Both the position numbers and the translations under genes were made by a program. Source: Topomyia yanbarensis (lineage: Eukaryota; Arthropoda; Insecta; Diptera; Culicidae). Taken from it: a stretch of 64,000 bases of DNA. The notes below the pieces were generated by a model, which ran no database searches, had not been told where the DNA came from, and worked only from the letters and a program-made list of their open reading frames with translations. Position 1 is the first letter of the stretch, and every line of letters starts with the position of its first letter. The stretch is from NCBI RefSeq assembly GCF_030247195.1, contig NC_080671.1, forward strand, positions 426,808,539 through 426,872,538, read 5' to 3'. Below are positions 25,101 to 34,100 of this stretch, piece after piece.

Positions 25101-28100
25101 AGAAGCATCCGTATTCCATTACCGACAGTATCGTTGTTTGATACAACCTAATTAGGTCTCCTGGGTGGGCACCCCACCATGTTCCAGTTATTGTCCGGAG
25201 AAAATTGATCCTTTGTTGGCATTTTTGTTTCAGATACCTAATGTGACATCCCCAGGTACCTTTCGAGTCGAACCAGACCCCGAGATATTTAAATGTGAAG
25301 ACCTGATTGATCGTTACACCCATGAGTAGAAGCTGGAGTTGCGCCGGCTCACGCTTCCTAGAAAAGACGACCAGCTCAGTTTTCTCCGTGGAGAACTCGA
25401 TACCCAGCTGAAGAGCCCAAGCAGACAAATTGTCCAAAGTATCTTGTAATGGTTCTTGCAAATCGGCAGCTTTGGGCCCTGTAACAGAGACCACCCCGTC
25501 GTCTGCAAGTTGCCTTAGCGTGCATGAATTGGCAAGACAATCGTCAATGTCATTCACGTAAAAATTGTAGAGTAGGGGACTTAGACATGAGCCCTGGGGA
25601 AGACCCATGTAGCTAAATCGCGATGTTGTTAAGTCGCCATGCGAAAAATGCATATACTTCTCAGACAACAGGTTTAGCAAAAAGTTATTTAAAATCGGCG
25701 AAAGACCATGCTGATGCAGCTTCTCTGAAAGAACATTGATAGAAACTGAGTCAAAAGCCCCCTTAATATCCAAGAAGACTGATGCCATCTGCTCTTTGTT
25801 AGCATAGGCCATTTGGATTTCTGTAGAAAGCAACGCAAGGCAATCGTTCGTCCCTTTGCCTTTGCGGAAGCCAAATTGTGTATCTGACAGTAAGCCATTT
25901 GCTTCGACCCAATTGTCGAGGCGAAACAAGATCATTTTCTCGAACAACTTCCGGATACAGGAAAGCATTGCAATCGGTCGGTACGAGTTGTGGTCGGAGG
26001 CTGGTTTTCCCGGTTTTGCGATGGCGATGACCTTCACTTGCCTCCAGTCGTGAGGAACAATGTTACCCTCAAGGAACTTGTTAAATAAATTCAGCAAACG
26101 CCTTTTAGCAGAATCAGGCAGATTCTTCAACAAGTTGAATTTGATTCTGTCTAACCCCGGGGCGTTATTGTTGCACGATAAGAGGGCAAGTGAGAACTCC
26201 ACCATCGAAAACGGTGTTTCGTTCGCGGTATCGTGAGGAGACGCGGCGTGGTATGTTTTCTGTACCGGGACAGAGTCTGGACAGATCTTCTTTGCGAAGG
26301 CGAATATCCAGCGGTTTGAATATTCCACGTTCTCGTTAATACTATTTCGGTTACGCATACGTCGAGCCGTACCCCAAAGAGTGCTCATCGCTGTTTCTCT
26401 CGTTAACCCGTCGACGAACCGGCGCCAATAACTGCGTTTCTTGGCTTTCATCAAACACTTCATTCGCTTTTCTAGCGACGCGTACTGTCGATAGCTATCG
26501 GGTAACCCGTCGTCCCGAAAGGTTTTATACGCAGTGGACTTTTCCGCGTACAGTTCTGAGCACTCTTTGTCCCACCACAGGGTGGGAGATCGTCCGTGGG
26601 TGTTCTCGCCCGGTACTGGTTTAGTCTGAGCTTGATTCGCACTGTCGAGAATCAAGCCAGCCAAAAACCTGTACTCTTCCTCCGGAGGAAGTTCTTGAAT
26701 GGATTCGATTTTAGCGGATATCGCGGTCGCGTAACTCTTCCAATCAATGTTCCGTGTGAGGTCATATGAGACATTGATTGTTTCTGATGGTCTTGAACCG
26801 TTGGCAATTGAAATTACGATAGGCAAATGGTCGCTACCGTGGGGATCAGGGATCACCTTCCACGTGCAATCTAACTGTAGCGAAGTCGAGCATAGAGATA
26901 AATCCAACGCGCTTGCGCGTGTTGGTGGTGTAGGAATCCGTGTCATTTCTCCCGTGTTTAAGATGGTCATGTTGAAATTGTCGCAAAGATCTTGGATTAA
27001 TGTTGATCTGTTATCATCGTGAAGACCACCCCATACCGTACCGTGCGAGTTAAAGTCTCCTAGAACTAGCCGCGGTGCCGGTAGGAATTCCGTGATATTA
27101 CAAAGCGTTCGGTTCCCTACCGACGCTCTAGGGGGAATGTAGATGGAAGCAATGCTAAGGTATTTGCTTTTGATCCTTATTTCACAAGCGACAACTTCAA
27201 TGCCTGGTGTCGAAGGGAGGTTAATTCGGTTGAAAGAATAGCACTTTTTAATCCCCAAAAGTACTCCTCCATAGGGGTTTTCTCGATCCAGACGAATTAT
27301 ATTAAAGTCGTGGAAGTTGAGATTTATATCGGAAGTTAACCAAGTTTCACATAATGCGAAAACATCACATTTTAAACTATTTAGTAAAAATTTAAAGGAA
27401 TCAATTTTCGGGAGGATACTTCTGCTGTTCCACTGTAGAACAGTGATCGAATCAGTGACCTCGTTCGATGACTTAGCCATCGAAGGATACGATCGCTGCA
27501 AGGAGGGGCCATTTAGTAGTCAACTGCTTCAAAAATGTTTGCACTATAGGGAGAAAACGTATCAGAAGGCTTTTAAGAGGATCGGTAACATTGAATGCTG
27601 TGAAAATTAAGTCCACGATGTCAGAAAATTTCATTAGTCCATTACTGGACTGAGTGTCTGTTTGAAAAAGAGGGACACTTGGGGTTTCTGGTGTCCCTGG
27701 AAGTGGTGGGTACTCCTTGTTTGAATTAAAATTTCCAAATCCAGGAGCAGATTGCTTCGGCATTAGTGCAGCACTTCCGTTGGATTTATTAGATGTGGTT
27801 GGCGCACTCTCAGAGGAGGACACCTTGGGACCCTTACGGGGCAGTCTAGGGGAGGCAGGATTTCTCCGCTTCCTGGACTCCCCCGGGTTAACAAAAGATG
27901 TTCCCTCTTGTGGATTATCAGATTCTTGCTCAACAGGAGCCAAAAGAGCAAAGGAGTTTTCGGAAAGGACAGATGGCGAAGCATTCTTTAACATTTCTGC
28001 ATAAGAGCGCTTCGAGCGTTCCTTGAGGGAGCGCTTAATTTTATCCCCGCGCTGTTTGTACGCAGGGCATGATTTAAGAGCATGCGGAGGGCCCCCGCAG

Positions 28101-31100
28101 CAAACACACTTTTCAGTGTCTTTGTCACAAGAGTCATCCTCATGCTCTCCACCGCACTTGCCACATCGTTTTTTATTGCCACAAAAGGTGGCTGTGTGGC
28201 CCAACTGTTTGCAGTTGCTGCAGTTCATTACCCGCGGTACAAACAGGCGTACAGGCAGGCGAACCCTATCCAGAAGGACATAATTTGGAAGAGACGATCC
28301 GGCGAAAGTCACCCGAAGCGAGGCTGATGGTATATAGGATTCTTTATCTCCAGCGAGCGTGTGCAATTTCTTGCAGTCTAATATTTTCACCGGCTTTAGT
28401 AGGGGGTTTTTAAAACAGCCAGCCCCATACTTCAGCACGTCCTCGCATGTCAAACTCGCCTCGGTTATGACCCCGTCGACCTCTACATCTACACACGGTA
28501 CATACACCCTATAATGCTGCGTAAAGCGGGTACAGGAAGCAATCCCGTTTGCCTGTGCGAGGTCGCTAACAACAATTTTTAACTTATTCGCGCGAACCTT
28601 TGTAATCTGGGTCACGGCCGAGTAATGCTCTGTCAGATCACGTGATATTTTCAAAATATCAAATGATTTATTGGTGGTCCGGAAGTAAACCACAAATGGC
28701 CCAGTCGAGTTCTCTGGGTATGCTTTTAGGCGAGGGGGTTTGGTAGGAGGCTTATCAGGGGATGTTTCATCATCCATATTATCATCGGTGGGCTGACCGT
28801 CGAGGGACATTTTAGCGCGAGATCAGCACTTCGCGCAAAGAACGATAAAAAGAGCAGTAACGGAATGTATCAAGGGCAAAACAGAAAATAATAGTAGAAG
28901 GGAAACAGGTACTTATCTTTTCGATGCCGATGACCTTTGCTGGGACTGGCTGACAATACCAGCACGACACACTTTGTTTTCGAAACAAAGGCCTAGCAAT
29001 CACAACTGGCTTTGACACTGCACTGAGCACTGGACACAATAAAAACTGAGCCGGGGAAGGCAACTGCAAAAGCACTAGCACACGTCTTATCCGAGCGCAA
29101 GTCGAACAACGAATGATTGATATGTATTGTTTACATGCTGTCAAACTAGAAGTCGTGTTTTTCGATTCAACGAAAATGGAGGTGAACCAACGCGTGTCGA
29201 GAGAACAAATTCTTTCCAAACACCTGGAATTTCCTGACCTGACGCACCGGCAATTGGGAAAAATGTTGAACATTCACCATTCAACTGTCTCCAGAGTGTT
29301 GAAGCGGTTCCAGGAGCGGTTGACGTTGGACCACGGCAAAGGAGCTGGAAGAAAACCGGGACCGGAGAACAAAAAGACGGAGGGAAAGGTGAAGCGGATG
29401 ATTAAAGCAAATCCCAACGTCTCAAGCCGTGATTTGGCTAAAAAGTTCGGTATGTCGCAGAGCTACGTCCAGAATGCAAAGAAGAGAGCTGGACTACATA
29501 CATAAATGGTACAGAACTTCCCAAACTGCGATGAGCGGCAACAATCGACGGCTAAAACTCGGGCACGGAAGCTCTACGAGAAGATGCTGACAAAATATGG
29601 CTGCTGTGTGATGGACGACGAAACTTATATAAAAGCCGATTTTAAGCAAATTCCGGGGATGGAGTTTTTCACCGGCAAGAGCAAGTTCTATGTGGACGAC
29701 AAATTTAAGAAGAAGAAAATGTCGAAGTTCGTCTCCAAATATCTCATTTCGCAGGCCATCTGCTCTTGCGGACTGAGGAGTGAGCCTTTCGTGACAAAGG
29801 GCACAGTAAATGGCGAGATCGACAAATCTGAGTGCCTCGAGAAGCGCATTTTGCCGTTCTTGCAGCAGAACGACGATGCTCCGCTATTTTGGCCAGATTT
29901 GGCATCATGCCACTATTCCAAAAGTGTCCTGGAGTGGTATGAGACCAATTCTGTCCATTTTGTTCCAAAGGACATGAATCCGCCAAACTGTCCGGAGCTG
30001 CGCCCGGTGGAGCAGTACTGGGCAATGATGAAGCGGGAACTTCGGAAGAGCAAGAAGACAGTCAAAAACGAGAAGGACATGTTAAGAAAATGGAAAAAAC
30101 TGATAAACTGGTACCGGATGACACTGTAAAGACTTTGATGGAGGGCATCAAGCGAAAATGCGTTCAATTTTACACTCAAGGCTCCATCGATTAACTTTTC
30201 TTTTGAGTTTTGAAGTAAATATATGTATAAAACTACCCTAAAATTTTGGTTTGATTTTAAACATTATAAGAAAATTGGCATGACATTTTCGGTGTCGCAA
30301 CAATTTCGTGTTCGCCCTTTAATTGATTTTAGAATGGTTTTACACATCGATCTCTGTCATATGCTCGTCAAGCCCATTCTGAAAATACTTACATTGTTAG
30401 GGTTATCACGAATATTGCTCAACCGGAAGATGTGAGCCTTTTCCAAAAAATACCAACATATTGTGGGTTAGCAAAAGTATTGCCTAAACGAAAGTCGCTA
30501 TCTTGTATTTCAAAATGGCCATTGATTTTCTCAATCTACTCGTGAAGCATGTTACAAAAATACCCAAATTGATAGTATTATAGAAAATTATGCTTAACCA
30601 GAAGCCATCTGGGACTCTGAAACGGCGTCACACATCGATTTTCATAATCTGCTCGGCAAGCCTATTCCCAAAAACATCTATTTTGTTAGAGTTATCGAGA
30701 ATATTGCTAGACTGGAAGTCGCAATTTTCGATTTTCAAATGGTACAAAGCATAGATTTACATCACATACTTGTCTATTCCTTTCCAAAAATACCCAAATT
30801 GTAAGAGCTGTTAAAAAATTTAACATTATCAGAAGTCGCCATCTTGAATTTAAAAATGGCATCTCGTGGCATCGATTTTGCCATCTAGTCATCGAGTCCG
30901 TTCCGAAAACACTCATGTCACTAAGATCATAGGAAATTATGCTCAACAGGATGTCGCTATCTTGTGTTTTAAAATGGTGCCAAACATTGATTTCCACTTC
31001 TCAAGTCCGTTCCAAAAATATTCAATTTGTTTGGGTTATCCAAAATATTGCTCAACCTGAAGTCTTGGATTTGAATATGACACCAAACCACAGACAAACC

Positions 31101-34100
31101 CAACCAAACACCAACTTCAATCATCTACTCGTAAAACCCGTTCCGAGAATATGTCGACTCACTTCACTTTCCTTTTCATCGAATCGTATCTGCAAATCTT
31201 TGCAGTGGGGAGTGGGCGTAGCGTATTGGTAAATCGATTGCCTTGTACGCAGCGCACCTGGGTTCGAGTCCCGACCCTGCACATAGGGTTAGAAATTTTT
31301 CCTAAGAGATTTTTCTAACCCGAAGAGGTGAATGACCTTAAGGTTAAAACCTCTATAATTGAAATAAAAAAAAAAAAAATCTTTGCAGTGGCGACGCTTG
31401 CAGATCTTAAGACTTCAGTTTTGGTTGACTTCTGACAATCGTTGATAATACTAGGGTAAACAAGCCTTTGTTCATCTAATTTATCAGGATGTCACATTAT
31501 TTCGCTGATAACTCGGCTTACAGTGATTGGATTGCGCTTGTATAGATGTCAACATGTTTACTTCGCTCTTGAGAAACAGTACACAGAAAAAAATTGTTCC
31601 CAAAATCGTGAATAAAGTGCCATGAATTCTGGAACAATCACGTTTTTACGTTACGAAAACAGGACCATGACCAAAAATCATGGCTTTTATAATTATGTTC
31701 AATTTCCCTTCAGTAACGACCGCATAACGCTTTCATTAGTGGTAATATTTGATTTTGTTTTGTGAACTTCAGTCACGGTTTCCGCCGAGAACTAGTTCAC
31801 AACTTTATGAACATTAGTCATAAAACCAAAGGTTGACTCATGATTTTTTTTCATAGTTATGGAATATTCTGGCTATTTTTTCGTGAACTATTTCACGAAT
31901 TTCGGATTTTTTTCATGTATCCATTCAATCCTCGTGAACTAATTCATGATCCCTAATAAATTAGTCACGATCCAATTCCGTGCTCGTGAAATGGTTCACA
32001 AAATCATCAAATATTATTCATGCACTCGTGAACTGGTTCATGATTCCTAATATATTAGTTACGATCCAATATCCATGCTCGTAAATAGTTCACGACATCA
32101 TGAAATATTATTCATGTATTCGTGAACCGGTTCATGATACCTAGTATAATAGTCACAACTTACCATTCGTTTTCGTGAAACAGTTCACGAAATCATAAAA
32201 TATTATTCATGTATTCGTGAACTTATTCATGATTCCTAACATACTAGTCACGATCCAATATCCATACTCGTGAAATAGTTCACGAAATCATGAAATATTG
32301 TTCATGTATTCATGAACTGGTTCATGATTCCTAATATATTAGTTACGATCCAATATCCGTGCTCGGGAAATAGTTCACGAAATCATGAAATAATATTCAT
32401 GTATTTGTGAACTGGTTCATGATACCAACTTTAATAGTCACAACTTATCATTCGTTTTCGTGAAAAAGTTCACGAAATCATAAAATATTATTCATGTTTT
32501 CGTGAACTGGTTCATGATTCATGATGATTTACGATCTATCTAGTATCTATTTGCGTGCTTGTGATATTTAGAAGATATCCCTAATCATTTACAATTTCAT
32601 GCAACATGGTAATGAAATTTTTACGTGAACTCTATCACAAAAGTTGGAGTATTGTTCGTGGAATCGTTTTTGTTCCATGCACTTTTTTATGAAATACCCA
32701 ATAATAGGTATGCTAGCGACCAGTAAAAGGTATGAGCAGTAGATATAAAAAAGCTGTTAGAACCTCGAACATCGTTATTTATTTGATAAGGTTCATTGTG
32801 ATGTCCGGACAGAAAACGAAAAGTACACTGAGAACCCAAAATAGTGTGCGTGATATAGTTCACAGAACCAGCTATCGCGAATGAGTCTTATTATAATGAT
32901 CCAGTTCATATTGTCACGTTATTCCGAGTAAAAAACCCATTAGTAACCAAAAAGTAATAGATCACGATAAGGCGAAGAGTATTTACGAATACCATGATAA
33001 AACTGCTGATATCATGAACATTAGTTATATTACTCTTTGAAAGTAAGCTCTAAAATAAAATATCATGATAACATGAACAGAAATTACGAAAATCGTGACT
33101 AAGATCCTGAAATCATGAACACAAATCACACAACTAGTGACAAAAATATCTAAAATCTTGACCAAGATCCTGAAATCATGAACATGATTTGATCTATTCA
33201 TGACTAAAATATCATGATAACATGAACAGAAGTTACAAAAATCGCGACTAAGATCCTGAAATCATGAGCTTAAATCACACAACTCATGACAAAAATATTT
33301 AAAATCGTGACAAAGATCCTGAAATCATGAACATGAAGCACTCTACTCATGACTAAAATATCACGATAACGTGAATGGAAATTACGAACATCGCGACTAA
33401 GATCTTGAAATCATGATCTTTAATCCTGCTAACGTCATGAGAAATCACAAGAATCGCGATTAAGCTCTTGAAATCATGAACAACGTTTGGCTGTCGACTC
33501 TGTATTCCCAAATCATGAACAAGAATCACAACAAAAACTAAACATGTCCAGGGAACAACACCAAACCCAACCAAACATTCTAATGTAACGCCATGTATAT
33601 ATTCGGGCCGAACTGGTTTTTAGAAAACACAAATTGTTTCATGAATACGAGGTTTATTATTCATAATTTCAGGAACTTGGTCACGGTTTTCGTAAATCGT
33701 TCGGTTCACGAGATCGTGACCTTTTGTTCACGAATTTATGAACGGTTTTTTTTCGTGTACAATGAAAAATTTGGCCTGGATTTGGTTCGGGGTTTTCACC
33801 ACTTCAACTCCTTTGTCAATATCCGGGAAATAGGTAATGAAACCCACTTCTCAGTGTTGTGACATGAATCTATGGTATTACGTGGTGATGGATGTAGTCC
33901 TACTTTGATTCTGTTATCGTCCAGATGAACGGTGATCTTGAAACTTGAAACTTGATCTGCTAATGTGCGGTAACTAATTTTCATATTGAAATCAGCACCA
34001 CATTCCTTATGATGATGAAACTGGGTACATGGGATTTCAGTAAATATCGTACAACACATTCCATTCGACAATTGAGGAACGAATTTTGCAACATCGAAAC

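Larger units (their letters stand above)
22942..29115 (-). mobile_element. Full-length I-type non-LTR retrotransposon, 6.17 kb
   Basis: Flanked by a 13-bp direct repeat ATTGATATGTATT (22929-22941 and 29116-29128), the target duplication. In minus orientation it has a 5' UTR of about 305 bp with promoter motifs, ORF1, ORF2, a 3' UTR of about 850 bp with internal repeats, and a poly(A) of about 16 nt. Both ORFs are open. Endonuclease, reverse transcriptase and RNase H are all present, as in the I superfamily (possibly MosquI-like). The intact frames and identical target duplications indicate recent insertion, later than the mariner it entered. Confidence 0.9.
22838..30319 (+). mobile_element. 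DD37E mariner (ITmD37E type), split by a nested retrotransposon
   Basis: Terminal inverted repeats of 28 bp: 22838-22865 starts AAGGACGAACACGAAATT, and 30292-30319 is its inverse with two mismatches. TA lies outside each end (22836-22837, 30320-30321). Without the I-type element (22942-29115) and one copy of its target duplication, the mariner would be about 1295 bp, the expected size. Transposase remnant at 29176-30194. The insertion hit the 104th base, in the 5' leader. Confidence 0.9.
31560..33745. mobile_element. Repeat family B, locus 1: 2.2-kb foldback element with internal arrays
   Basis: The left end (TACACAGAAAAAAATTGTTC, about 31570) matches the inverse of the right end (TACACGAAAAAAAACCGTTC, about 33760), so the edges form an imperfect inverted repeat. 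Inside are two arrays, one of 95-bp units and one of alternating 62/86-bp units. The whole is saturated with GTGAAC, TTCACGA and TCATGA words that read alike on both strands. A second, shorter copy is at 43150-44745. Non-coding. Confidence 0.75.

Noticed and set aside
28082..28327. Plus-strand frames across the LINE ORF1 zinc knuckles
   Set aside because: Antisense to clear CCHC motifs; no domain of their own.
31209..31280. A functional tRNA gene
   Set aside because: A and B boxes are present, but there is no cloverleaf with an anticodon arm and acceptor pairing; the target duplication and tail show a SINE.
31943..32520. CRISPR-like array because of regular spacing
   Set aside because: The whole 95-bp unit is repeated, with no unique spacers, and the context is a eukaryotic genome.
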